A DNA stretch of 64,000 nucleotides. Origin: Kluyvera sp047971185. GTDB taxonomy: Bacteria > Pseudomonadota > Gammaproteobacteria > Enterobacterales > Enterobacteriaceae. Of this stretch, positions 43,836 through 52,366 are shown piece by piece. The DNA lies in the NCBI RefSeq assembly GCF_047971185.1, contig NZ_JBKDZH010000042.1, forward strand, positions 87,634 to 151,633. The letters are read 5' to 3'. The stretch's first letter is position 1. Each line of letters opens with the position of its first letter. Position numbers and translations under genes: made by a program. The notes below the pieces were generated by a model. That model did no database searches. It was not told where the DNA came from and was given only the letters and a program-made list of their open reading frames with translations.

Positions 43836-44366
43836 ATGACAGATTCAACCGTAAGCGTAAAAGCGGGCATTAAACCCGACAACCTGACGATGGAAGAGTG
43901 GGTCGAGTCGCGCATTGCGCGCTTCGAAGGGCGCAAATACGACTGGAACGCGCTGAAATTCCAGGCCGATTACGACCCGAAATACCGCCGCGCGCAGATG
44001 CGCTATATCGGCACCGGCGCGACCGGCGTGGTGAGCGATACCAATACCGTTGCCGCCGAGCACTTCACCTTCTCCACCATGGTGCTACCGTCGAAATGCG
44101 AAGGGCCGCTGCATTTGCACGATGATGTCGAAGAGGTGTTCTTCATGCTGAAGGGGCAGATCACGCTGATGATTCAGGACGGTGATAACTACCTCGAAAC
44201 CATCCTGCGCGAGCGTGATCTGATTTCCGTCCCGGCGGGGATTTATCGCGGCCTGTTTAACCACGGCGAAGAAGAGGCGCTGATGTGCGTAATGCTGGGC
44301 ACCAAAAAGCCGGAAACGCCGACCTATCCGGCCGATCATCCGCTGTCGAAAGTGAAGCGGAACTAA
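43836..44366 (+). CDS. Cupin-domain protein
   Basis: 176 residues with one cupin fold. The metal motif is visible as PLHLHDDVEEVFFMLKG (two His, then Glu) and later GLFNHG. It may be a small dioxygenase, isomerase or other metal enzyme acting on a pathway intermediate; sequence alone does not say which. It starts 10 bases after the MFS gene and ends 9 bases before the hydrolase gene. Confidence 0.8.
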   Translation: MTDSTVSVKAGIKPDNLTMEEWVESRIARFEGRKYDWNALKFQADYDPKYRRAQMRYIGTGATGVVSDTNTVAAEHFTFSTMVLPSKCEGPLHLHDDVEEVFFMLKGQITLMIQDGDNYLETILRERDLISVPAGIYRGLFNHGEEEALMCVMLGTKKPETPTYPADHPLSKVKRN

Positions 44367-44375
44367 GGAGGCGCT

Positions 44376-45146
44376 ATGACGGGTTTTCGTGAACAGGGTA
44401 GCGGTATTCCCCTCACGCTGCTGCACGGTATCAGCTCTGGCGCGGCCTCGTGGCACAAGCAGATGGCGCTGACCGGTTTTCGCGTGCTGGCCTGGGATAT
44501 GCCCGGTTATGGCGAAAGCCCGATGCTCGAAGCGGCTCGCGCCAACGCCGGGGATTACGCCGATGCGCTGGCGGTGATGCTGGATCGCGCGGGCGTTCGT
44601 CAGACCATTCTCGTCGGCCATTCGCTCGGCGCGCTGGTGGCCAGCGCGTTTGCGGCGAAATACCCCGACCGCGTGCTGCATCTAGTGCTGGCCGATGCCG
44701 CGCAGGGTTACGGCCAAAGCGAGCCGGAGCAGCGTGAGCAGGTCTGGCGCAGCCGCGAGCAGCAGATGGCGCTGGGGGGCAACGTGCTGGCGCAAACCCG
44801 GGCGGCGAAGCTGCTGCATCCCGCCGCGCGTGAAGCGGATATCGCCACCGTAGCGGCGGGCATGCGCAAACTGCGTGCCGAAGGCTATCTCGCCGCCGCG
44901 TGGATGCTGGCGCACGACGATATTCACGGCTGGCTGGCGCGCTACGGCGGGGCATTTGAAGTCTGGTGCGGCGAGCAGGACGCCATCACCCAACCTGAGC
45001 GGGTACAGGGGCTGGCGCTACGCTACGGCATGCCGTTTACCGCCATCCCGCTGGCCGGGCACGCCAGCTATCTCGATAACGACACATTTTTTAATCAACA
45101 GCTGTTACGTATTCAACACGAGGTGCGCGATGAATGCACAAATTGA
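44376..45146 (+). CDS. Alpha/beta hydrolase, probable meta-cleavage product hydrolase
   Basis: 256 residues with the catalytic triad placed as Ser83 (GHSLG), Asp202 (WCGEQDAIT) and His229 (LAGHASY); oxyanion segment LLHGISSGAASW. The pattern resembles MhpC/BphD enzymes that hydrolyse the C-C bond of ring-cleavage products. Its C-terminal 17 bases overlap the next gene, which begins in another frame. Confidence 0.85.
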   Translation: MTGFREQGSGIPLTLLHGISSGAASWHKQMALTGFRVLAWDMPGYGESPMLEAARANAGDYADALAVMLDRAGVRQTILVGHSLGALVASAFAAKYPDRVLHLVLADAAQGYGQSEPEQREQVWRSREQQMALGGNVLAQTRAAKLLHPAAREADIATVAAGMRKLRAEGYLAAAWMLAHDDIHGWLARYGGAFEVWCGEQDAITQPERVQGLALRYGMPFTAIPLAGHASYLDNDTFFNQQLLRIQHEVRDECTN

Positions 45147-45924
45147 CGGGCGTGTAGCGGTAGTCACCGGCGGCTCTTCGGGTATCGGTTTTGAGACCCT
45201 GCGCCTGCTGCTGGGCGAAGGGGCAAAAGTGGCTTTTTGCGGCCGCGATCCGGATCGCCTGGCCAGCGCCCACGCGGCGCTACTGAACGAATATCCTGAA
45301 GGCGACGTATTTTCATGGTGCTGCGACGTGCTGAAAGCCGAAGAAGTACAGGCATTCGCCGAGGCGGTAAACGACCGTTTCGGCCCGGCGGATATGCTGA
45401 TCAACAACGCCGGACAGGGCTACGTGGCACACTTTGCCGATACCCCGCGCGAGGCGTGGCTGCATGAGGCCGAGCTGAAACTGTTCGGCGTCATTAACCC
45501 GGTGCAGGCGTTTTTGCCGCAGCTTGAGCAGTCGGATATCGCGTCGATCACCTGCGTAAACTCGCTGCTGGCGCTCCAGCCGGAAGAGCACATGATTGCC
45601 ACCTCCGCCGCCCGCGCGGCGCTGCTGAATATGACGCTGACGCTGTCGAAAGAGCTGGTGGACAAAGGCGTCCGCGTGAACTCCATCCTGCTTGGTATGG
45701 TCGAGTCCGGGCAGTGGCAGCGCCGCTTTGCCAACCGTAGTGATAAAAATCAGAGCTGGCCGGAATGGACGGCGGATATCGCCCGCAAGCGCGGTATTCC
45801 GATGGCCCGTCTCGGCAAGCCGCAGGAACCCGCGCAGGCGCTGCTCTTCCTCGCTTCGCCGCTGGCTTCCTTTACCACCGGGGCCGCGCTGGATGTCTCC
45901 GGCGGTTTCTGTCGTCATCTGTAA
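45130..45924 (+). CDS. SDR-family protein with altered active site
   Basis: 264 residues with a normal Rossmann NAD(P) motif (TGGSSGIG, 13-20) and NNAG (92-95). Ser145 is present, but the positions of the catalytic Tyr and Lys (13 and 17 residues later) hold Thr158 and Arg162 (HMIATSAARAAL). The DNA reads clearly, so this is not a frameshift. It may be an enzyme with a different mechanism (isomerase, lyase) or a binding partner. The ATG is at 45130, inside the end of the hydrolase gene. Confidence 0.85.
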   Translation: MNAQIDGRVAVVTGGSSGIGFETLRLLLGEGAKVAFCGRDPDRLASAHAALLNEYPEGDVFSWCCDVLKAEEVQAFAEAVNDRFGPADMLINNAGQGYVAHFADTPREAWLHEAELKLFGVINPVQAFLPQLEQSDIASITCVNSLLALQPEEHMIATSAARAALLNMTLTLSKELVDKGVRVNSILLGMVESGQWQRRFANRSDKNQSWPEWTADIARKRGIPMARLGKPQEPAQALLFLASPLASFTTGAALDVSGGFCRHL

Positions 45925-45933
45925 GGGAACATC

Positions 45934-46704
45934 ATGAAAAAGATCATGTTAATCGGCTATGGCGCCATGGCGCAGGCGGTGATCGAGCGTTTACCGCCGC
46001 AGGTGGCGATCGGCTGGATCGTGGCGCGTGAATCGCATCATGCGGCGATCCGCGAACAGTTTGGCGATGCCGTGACGGCGCTGACGACGCCAATGGACTG
46101 CGCTGAAACGCCGGATCTGGTGCTGGAGTGCGCCAGCCAGCAGGCGGTCGCGCAGTATGGCGAAGCGGTGCTGGCGCGCGGCTGGCATCTGGCGGTGATC
46201 TCCACCGGGGCGCTGGCCGACAGCGAACTCGAACAGCGCTTACTGAACGCGGGCGGTACGCTGACGCTGCTTTCCGGCGCGGTGGCGGGTATCGACGGGC
46301 TGGCGGCGGCGAAAGAGGGCGGGCTTGAGCGCGTCACCTATCAATCGCGTAAAAGCCCGGCCAGCTGGCGCGGCAGCTACGCCGAGCAGCTTATCGATCT
46401 CAACGCCGTTTCCGAAGCGCAGGTGTTCTTTGAGGGCAGCGCCCGCGAGGCCGCCAGGCTGTTCCCGGCCAACGCCAACGTCGCGGCCACCGTAGCACTG
46501 GGCGGTGTGGGGATGGACGCCACCCGCGTGCAGCTGATGGTTGATCCCGCGACCCAGCGCAATACCCATACCCTGCACGTCGAAGGGCTGTTTGGCGAAT
46601 TTCATCTGGAGCTGAGCGGGCTGCCGCTGGCCACTAACCCGAAAACTTCCACCCTGGCGGCGTTAAGCGCGGTACGCGCCTGCCGTGAACTGGCCCAGCG
46701 CTGA
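45934..46704 (+). CDS. Aspartate dehydrogenase-like (NadX family) protein
   Basis: 256 residues: N-terminal Rossmann domain (MLIGYGAMAQAVIERL) and a C-terminal catalytic domain with FPANANVAATVALGG, the HTLHVEG stretch and NPKTSTLAA, all typical of L-aspartate dehydrogenase, which interconverts aspartate and oxaloacetate plus ammonia. In this cluster it may act on a different amino or keto acid. It starts 9 bases after SDR2 and is 9 bases before the aldehyde dehydrogenase gene. Confidence 0.85.
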   Translation: MKKIMLIGYGAMAQAVIERLPPQVAIGWIVARESHHAAIREQFGDAVTALTTPMDCAETPDLVLECASQQAVAQYGEAVLARGWHLAVISTGALADSELEQRLLNAGGTLTLLSGAVAGIDGLAAAKEGGLERVTYQSRKSPASWRGSYAEQLIDLNAVSEAQVFFEGSAREAARLFPANANVAATVALGGVGMDATRVQLMVDPATQRNTHTLHVEGLFGEFHLELSGLPLATNPKTSTLAALSAVRACRELAQR

Positions 46705-46713
46705 GAGGCTCAG

Positions 46714-48183
46714 ATGGATGAATTAATGATTTTTATCGGAGGCCAGTGGCGACGCGGCGGCGGCGAGGCGATGCGCAGCACCTTCCCGGCGGACGGTACC
46801 CTCAACGCCACGCTGCGAGCGGCGAGCCTGGACGATCTCGAAGAGGCCATCGTCTGTGCGGAGAGTGCCTGGCGCGATCCGGAATGGCGCAACGCGCTAC
46901 CGCATCAGCGGGCGAAGGTCCTGCATAAGGTGGCGGATGAGATTGACGCGCGGCTGGATGAGCTGGCGCAGATGCAGAGCCGCGATAACGGTAAACCGCT
47001 CGCCGAGGCGCGCGGCCTGGTCATCAGCGCGGCGGCAACCGCCCGCTATTTTGCTGCCGCCTGCGAACTGCTGGAAGGCGAGCTGCCCACGCCGCGCCAG
47101 CCGGATCTGTTAACGCTGAGCCGCTATGAAGCGATCGGCGTGGTGGCGGCGATTACTCCGTGGAACTCGCCGATCGCCAGCGAAATGCAGAAAGTGGCCC
47201 CTGCCATTGCCGCGGGCAATGCGGTGATCCTCAAACCGGCGGAAGCCACGCCGCTGATGGCGCTGGAGCTAGCGCGGATCTTTGAACGCGCCGGCTTACC
47301 CGCAGGCCTGCTGAGCGTGCTGCCGGGGAAAGGTTCGGTGATTGGCGATGCGCTGGCGCGCCATCCGAAGGTGCGCAAAATTTCGTTTACCGGCGGCACC
47401 GCCACCGGTCGTCATCTGGCGCACGTGGCGGCAGAAAAGCTGATCCCCACCTCGCTGGAGCTGGGCGGTAAATCGCCCACTATCGTGCTGGAAGATGCCG
47501 ATATTGAGCGCGCGGCGCGCGGTATCTGCTACGGCATTTTCAGCTCCGCCGGGCAGGCGTGCATTGCCGGGTCGCGGCTCTTTATTCATCAACAGGTTTA
47601 CGCCCCGCTGATGGCGCGACTGCTGGAGCTGACCCAGGGGTTACGCGTCGGGCATCCGTTCAGCCGCGACACGCACGTCGGGCCGCTGATTAGCGAAGCG
47701 CACCGCCAGCGGGTGCTGGAATATGTCGAGCTGGCGAAACAGGAAGGCGGCCGTGTGCTGTGCGGCGGCGAGATCCCGGCCGATCCCGCGTTGGCGGCGG
47801 GAAGCTTCGTTCTGCCGACCATCGTTGAGGGGCTGAAGAACAGCGCGCGCACCTGTCAGGAAGAGATCTTCGGGCCGGTGGTGGTGGCGCTGCCCTTTAG
47901 CGATGAAAGCGAACTGATTCGCGAAGCCAATGACTCGGTCTACGGGCTGGCGGCGGGCATCTGGACGCGCGATACCGGGCGCGCGCTGCGCCTCAGCGAA
48001 CGCCTGGAAGTTGGCACGGTGTGGATTAACACCTACAAAGTTTTTGCGATTTCGACCCCGTTCGGGGGCTTTAAAGAGAGCGGTCTGGGCCGCGAAAAGG
48101 GTATTCAGGGGCTGAAAGCCTGGATGCAACAAAAAAGCATTTATCTGGCGACGGGTAATAGCGTCAACCACTGGTGTGATTGA
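46714..48183 (+). CDS. NAD(P)-dependent aldehyde dehydrogenase
   Basis: 489 residues, ALDH superfamily. General base Glu249 (LELGGKSPTIV) and catalytic Cys283 (GQACIAGSRLF); NAD-binding TGGTATGRHLAH and PWNSPI are present. It would oxidise an aldehyde intermediate to an acid, possibly the product of the neighbouring ThDP enzyme. GAGAGG lies upstream of the ATG. Confidence 0.92.
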   Translation: MDELMIFIGGQWRRGGGEAMRSTFPADGTLNATLRAASLDDLEEAIVCAESAWRDPEWRNALPHQRAKVLHKVADEIDARLDELAQMQSRDNGKPLAEARGLVISAAATARYFAAACELLEGELPTPRQPDLLTLSRYEAIGVVAAITPWNSPIASEMQKVAPAIAAGNAVILKPAEATPLMALELARIFERAGLPAGLLSVLPGKGSVIGDALARHPKVRKISFTGGTATGRHLAHVAAEKLIPTSLELGGKSPTIVLEDADIERAARGICYGIFSSAGQACIAGSRLFIHQQVYAPLMARLLELTQGLRVGHPFSRDTHVGPLISEAHRQRVLEYVELAKQEGGRVLCGGEIPADPALAAGSFVLPTIVEGLKNSARTCQEEIFGPVVVALPFSDESELIREANDSVYGLAAGIWTRDTGRALRLSERLEVGTVWINTYKVFAISTPFGGFKESGLGREKGIQGLKAWMQQKSIYLATGNSVNHWCD

Positions 48184-48200
48184 GAAAAGGTGAGTGAGCA

Positions 48201-49841
48201 ATGAGCGAAATGATAACCGTCGGCGACGCCATCGCCAGAACGCTGGAGCAGTATCAGGTTGAGGCCATCTACGGCGTCATCTCCATTCATAACCTGCCGA
48301 TTGCTGATGCCGTCGGGCAGCGCGGCAACATCCGCTTTGTGCCCGCACGCGGGGAAGCCGGGTCGGTGACGATGGCCGATGCCCACGGCCGTTTCTCCGG
48401 CCTTGGCGTGGCGCTGACCAGCACCGGCGCGGGGGCGGGGAACGCGGTGGGGGCGTTGGTAGAGGCGATGAACGCCTGCACGCCGCTGCTGCACTTAACC
48501 GGTCAGGTGGAAAAAGCGTGGCTGGATGCCGATACCGGCTTTATTCACGAGACGCGCGACCAGCTGACCTTCCTGAAGGCCAGTTCCAAGCGCGCGTACC
48601 GTATCAGCAACGCCAATCAGGCGATCGCGATTCTGCATAAAGCCATTCAGGAGGCGCAAACGCCGCCGTGCGGGCCGGTATCGGTTGAAATTCCGATCGA
48701 TATTCAGAGCACGAAAATCCCGGCCTCGCTGGTGACCGCGCCGGTGAAAGCGCAGACTGCGGCGAGCGTGGATAGCCGTGTGGTGGACGCACTGTGGGCG
48801 CAGCTCAAGCAGGCGAAGCTGCCGCTGCTGTGGCTGGGCGGCGGCGCGCTGGATAGCGCCGAGGCGGTGAAAAAACTGGCCGATGCCGGGGTGACCGTGA
48901 TCTCCAGCACCCACGCGCGCGGCGTGCTGCCGGATAGCCACCGCGCGAGCCTGCGCGCTTTCCATAACTCGCCGTCTATTGAGGCCGTGATTTCCGCCTG
49001 CGATTTTACGCTGGTGGCCGGGTCGCGACTGCGCAGTAATGAAACGCGCTCCTGGACGCTGGCGCTGCCGCAACCGCGGGTACAGATTGATATCGACCCG
49101 GCGGCGGCCAGCCGTAACTATTTGATGGATAACACCTTGATTGCAGATTGTTCCGCGCTGCTCTCCGCCCTGGCGGCGAAAGTGCAGGGGCGCGAATGGG
49201 GGAACGCGCAGTGGGATGCGCTGGTGAGCAGCGCGGTGGTCAAAGCGGAGCAGGATCTGCGCGAGCAGTGCGGCGAGTACGCGAAGCTCAACGATGCCAT
49301 TGCCCAGGCGCTGCCGGAAAACGGCCTGCTGGTTCGTGATATCACCGTCTCCGGCAGCCTGTGGGGAAGCCGGCTGTTCCGCGCCAACGGCCCGCTGATG
49401 AATATTCACTCGCTCGCTGGCGCGATCGGTATGGGGCTACCGATGGCGATTGGGACGGCTATCGCCAACCCGCAGCGTAAGGTGGTTGGGCTGGTTGGTG
49501 ACGGCGGTCTGAGCCTGAACCTGGGCGAACTGGCGACGCTGGCGCAGGAGAAAGCCAACGTCACGCTGCTTATCATGAACGACGGCGGCTATGGCGTGAT
49601 GCGTGGCATTCAGGATAAATATTTCGGCGGGCGGCAGTATTACAATGCGCTGCACACGCCGGACTTTACGCTGCTGGCGCAGGCTATCGGGCTGCAGGCC
49701 TGGAGCGTGGAGCGGGCGGATGATTTTAACGCCGTGATGACGGAAGCGCTGGCGATGCCGGGGCCGTCGGTGGTGGAAGTGAAGATGGGGCAGATTGGCG
49801 CGCTGAAGTTTGCCGGGCCGCCGCAGAAAACGCTGTACTGA
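48201..49841 (+). CDS. Thiamine diphosphate-dependent enzyme (acetolactate synthase/benzoylformate decarboxylase type)
   Basis: 546 residues in the order of the ALS/POX family: N-terminal pyrimidine-binding domain with catalytic Glu52 (PARGEAGSVTMADA), central domain, and C-terminal ThDP/Mg domain with the motif GDGGLSLNLGELATLAQ...MND (about 433-460). It is too divergent to call a true acetolactate synthase; a 2-keto acid decarboxylase or carboligase is likely by context with aldehyde dehydrogenase. It is the last gene of the operon and ends beside an inverted repeat pair. Confidence 0.87.
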   Translation: MSEMITVGDAIARTLEQYQVEAIYGVISIHNLPIADAVGQRGNIRFVPARGEAGSVTMADAHGRFSGLGVALTSTGAGAGNAVGALVEAMNACTPLLHLTGQVEKAWLDADTGFIHETRDQLTFLKASSKRAYRISNANQAIAILHKAIQEAQTPPCGPVSVEIPIDIQSTKIPASLVTAPVKAQTAASVDSRVVDALWAQLKQAKLPLLWLGGGALDSAEAVKKLADAGVTVISSTHARGVLPDSHRASLRAFHNSPSIEAVISACDFTLVAGSRLRSNETRSWTLALPQPRVQIDIDPAAASRNYLMDNTLIADCSALLSALAAKVQGREWGNAQWDALVSSAVVKAEQDLREQCGEYAKLNDAIAQALPENGLLVRDITVSGSLWGSRLFRANGPLMNIHSLAGAIGMGLPMAIGTAIANPQRKVVGLVGDGGLSLNLGELATLAQEKANVTLLIMNDGGYGVMRGIQDKYFGGRQYYNALHTPDFTLLAQAIGLQAWSVERADDFNAVMTEALAMPGPSVVEVKMGQIGALKFAGPPQKTLY

Positions 49842-49848
49842 GGGGATA

Positions 49849-49943
49849 CCCCCTCACCCCGGCCCTCTCCCCGTGGGGGAGAGGGAGAAAATAGAGCCTG
49901 GACGGTCCCCTCTCCCCCACGGGGAGAGGGTTAGGGTGAGGGG
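49849..49943. repeat. Inverted pair of GC-rich palindromic repeats (BIME-like)
   Basis: Two copies of the 3239-3275 unit face each other: CCCTCACCC + CCCTCTCCCC-GTG-GGGGAGAGGG at 49849-49885, and its reverse complement ending GGGTGAGGGG at 49907-49943. They fill the gap between the convergent ThDP and porin genes and probably mark both mRNA ends. Confidence 0.8.
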
Positions 49944-49949
49944 CAAGTA

Positions 49950-51218
49950 TTAAAACGCGTTGAACGGGTATTCAACGTACACGCGAACTTCATTACCGCT
50001 GACGTTATAGTCGCTGGCGTTGCTGGAGACGCGCAGCACCGAGTAGCGGACTTTAAACTTCAGATCTTTCGCCGGGCCGTCCTGGACCTGGTACTGCACC
50101 TGGTTAAACCACTCGTGCTCTTTACCGTTGTTGGTTTCCGCCGTCTTGATGTTGTCGCCGCGCACGTAGGCGGTGGTCCAGCTCAGACCCGGCAAGCCCA
50201 GGCCGCCGAAGTCCAGCGCGTAGGACGCCTGCCATGAGCGTTCATCTTCGCCGTTAAAATCAGACCAGTAGGAGTTCGCCAGCCAGATGGTGTTGCCGCC
50301 GTCGCCGACGCCGCCCTGATTCTGGTAGCCGCCATAGTTATAGCCGGTGCTGCCGCTGCTCTGCTGGTAGGCAATTTTGAAAGTATGAATATCCCAGATG
50401 TAGCTGGTCGCCAGGCTCCAGATGCTGTTGCTGCGCCCGGTATCCAGCGAGTCGGCGTATTCCTGCTCCAGACGAGAGTTATAGCCGTTGAAGTCGAACA
50501 CCAGCTTCTGGTTTTCGGCCAGCGGCTGGGCGTAGTTCAGGCCGAGGTACTGCTTGTTGAGCACGTCCTCCACGTGGGAAGCGTACAGCGCGCCGCTGAG
50601 CTGGTCGTTGAACTGATAGCTCGCGCCGCCGAAGGTAATGCTTTTCAGGCCGCTGTTGTGGCTATCATCGCTCTTACGCTGTTCGTCGGTGAAGTAACCG
50701 GCGTTCACTTCCAGACCGGCGATCTCTTTTGAGGTCAGCATCGTCCCGGTGTAGGTTTCATACAGCAGACGAGAGTCGTCGGCGTACAGAATAGGCAGCG
50801 TCGGGCGCTGGGTACCGTAGCTCAGCACGGTGTTAGAGAAGCGCATTTTGGCGGTTGCGCCAAACTTGGCGAGGTCGGACTTGGCGCGGCCGTCGTTGTC
50901 CTGCGCGAAGAAGTCAATGCCGCCCGCGCCGCTGTTACCGCGGCCGCCGTCCAGGCGCACGCCGTACTGGGCGATACCGTCTACGCCAAAGCCGATCGGG
51001 CCCTGAGTAAAGCCGGATTCAAAGGTGGCAATAACGCCCTGGCCCCATTCGCTTTTATCGTGCAGCCCATCGCGATAGTCGCGTTTGATATACGCGTTAC
51101 GCAGGAACAGATCCAGATGACTGTCGTCAATAAAACCCTGGCTATCAGATTGCTGGCTCGCAAAAGCCGGTGCAGAGGCAATAATACTTAAGGCAACTAA
51201 TGTTAATTTCTTTTTCAC
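49950..51218 (-). CDS. OprD-family outer-membrane porin
   Basis: 422 residues with a signal peptide (MKKKLTLVALSIIASAPAFA) and alternating beta-strand pattern ending in a terminal aromatic-type residue (YVEYPFNAF), as in 18-stranded OprD channels. Motifs such as FLRNAYIKRDYRDG are typical of the family, which takes up aromatic and other carboxylates. The start is GTG at 51218; no ATG gives a signal peptide. It converges with the aromatic operon and probably serves it. Confidence 0.88.
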   Translation of the reverse strand: MKKKLTLVALSIIASAPAFASQQSDSQGFIDDSHLDLFLRNAYIKRDYRDGLHDKSEWGQGVIATFESGFTQGPIGFGVDGIAQYGVRLDGGRGNSGAGGIDFFAQDNDGRAKSDLAKFGATAKMRFSNTVLSYGTQRPTLPILYADDSRLLYETYTGTMLTSKEIAGLEVNAGYFTDEQRKSDDSHNSGLKSITFGGASYQFNDQLSGALYASHVEDVLNKQYLGLNYAQPLAENQKLVFDFNGYNSRLEQEYADSLDTGRSNSIWSLATSYIWDIHTFKIAYQQSSGSTGYNYGGYQNQGGVGDGGNTIWLANSYWSDFNGEDERSWQASYALDFGGLGLPGLSWTTAYVRGDNIKTAETNNGKEHEWFNQVQYQVQDGPAKDLKFKVRYSVLRVSSNASDYNVSGNEVRVYVEYPFNAF

Positions 51219-51247
51219 GGAGGGAACTTCTCTGTTTATAAAACTGT

Positions 51248-51269
51248 CAAATTGTGTTGTTACAATTTG
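51248..51269. promoter_or_regulatory. Perfect inverted repeat upstream of OprD porin gene
   Basis: CAAATTGT and ACAATTTG are separated by 6 bases, 30 bases before the GTG start. It may be an operator or a leader hairpin. It is unlike the GTTTCA-N4-TGAAAC sites of the main operon, so the porin may be controlled separately. Confidence 0.45.
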
Positions 51270-51578
51270 GATATTCGCCTGAATAAGTATCAAAAGCAAT
51301 CATTGTATGAAGGGATGTTTCGCCAGCGGGCGCGCCGTAGGTCACGCAGCGCGTGCGCTGGCTGAGGCGCTATAGACTATTTGAAAATACGGAGAATGCG
51401 CTTTATAGAAGGTAAATAATATAATGTTATTTTCTTTCTCAGGATAATTATCCAGCGTGTGCGGCTGAGGCTTATATATTCCGCGTAGGTGTCAGCTACG
51501 TATATTTAACGGTTTGTGCGCTTAACTTATCAATTAGTGCCGTTTACCGGTTTTAATATTTTTTTCTTATTTATGCAA

Positions 51579-51598
51579 GGGGGGCAATATTGCCCCCC
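51579..51598 (-). terminator. Palindrome downstream of loiP
   Basis: GGGGGGCAATATTGCCCCCC is a perfect 20-bp palindrome 9 bases after the loiP stop. It can form a stem-loop at the mRNA end; the minus side lacks a U-tract. Confidence 0.5.
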
Positions 51599-51607
51599 GG
51601 TGACGCT

Positions 51608-52366
51608 TTATTTAATCCCGTCGGCCTGTAGGCGCTCGCGGATATGCTGGGCGCGTTCCTGGGACGCCGGGTGATCGTCAAACATGGAGCTTTGACGGCC
51701 ATCTTCCAGTTTCGACAGCTTCTCGAAGCTGGTGGCGAGACCGGTTGGGTTGATGCCGCGTTTACGCAGCAGGTCATAGGAGTAGTCGTCCGCTTCCGAC
51801 TCCTGGCGCTGGGAGAACTGCGAGTTCACCAGCTTCTCGCCCAGATCGCCAATCTGCGACTGCGACAGGCTGCCGACGATGCCGCCCGCAGAAGCCGCTG
51901 CCGCGCGCAGGGCGTTGGTGCCAATCGCCACCTGCATGCCTTTCTTCACGTGGCCCAGCGCAACGTGGCCCATTTCGTGGCCGACGACCGCTTCCACTTC
52001 GTTGTCACTCATCAGGTCCATCAGGCCGCTATAGACGCGAATGCAGCCGTTGGCCATGGCGAAAGCGTTCACGTCTTTGGCGACGTAGACTTTGTAGTTC
52101 ACCGGTTGGCCGTTAATGTTGTCGCCAAGCGCGGCGGCGATTTTGTTCAGCCGCTGGGTATAGGCGCTGTTGGACGGCGCGATGGTCGCCTTGCTGTCCA
52201 TATCCGCACAGGCCTGGTCGCTCAACGCTTGCACCTGCTGATCGCTCAGGGAGAACGCCTGTAAAGCGCCGGTGCCTGAGCTTAATAAGCCATTTGAATC
52301 CATATTCTGACAGCCACTGAGCAGCAAAGTAGCGCCAAAAGCCAGAACAACCGCCCGTTTTTTCAT
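51608..52366 (-). CDS. loiP: Metalloprotease LoiP (YggG), M48 family lipoprotein
   Basis: 252 residues, same as E. coli. The lipobox LLLSGC (Cys19) makes it an outer-membrane lipoprotein. The zinc motif is HEMGH (AVVGHEMGHVALGH) with a later Glu in RQESEADDYSYDLL. LoiP cleaves periplasmic proteins under low-osmolarity stress and works with BepA-like proteases. It is divergent from tktA. Confidence 0.95.
   Translation of the reverse strand: MKKRAVVLAFGATLLLSGCQNMDSNGLLSSGTGALQAFSLSDQQVQALSDQACADMDSKATIAPSNSAYTQRLNKIAAALGDNINGQPVNYKVYVAKDVNAFAMANGCIRVYSGLMDLMSDNEVEAVVGHEMGHVALGHVKKGMQVAIGTNALRAAAASAGGIVGSLSQSQIGDLGEKLVNSQFSQRQESEADDYSYDLLRKRGINPTGLATSFEKLSKLEDGRQSSMFDDHPASQERAQHIRERLQADGIK

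Larger units (their letters stand above)
51219..51607. other. Region between OprD porin and loiP
   Basis: 389 AT-rich bases with the porin promoter, a perfect inverted repeat (51248-51269) and a GC palindrome at the loiP 3' end. No coding sequence. Confidence 0.5.

Noticed and set aside
48201..49841. Biosynthetic acetolactate synthase (IlvB/IlvI) for the ThDP gene
   Set aside because: No regulatory subunit gene beside it, and context is catabolic; family motif alone does not justify the name.
49726..49920. 64-codon minus frame over the repeat pair
   Set aside because: Typical false frame through this repeat family.
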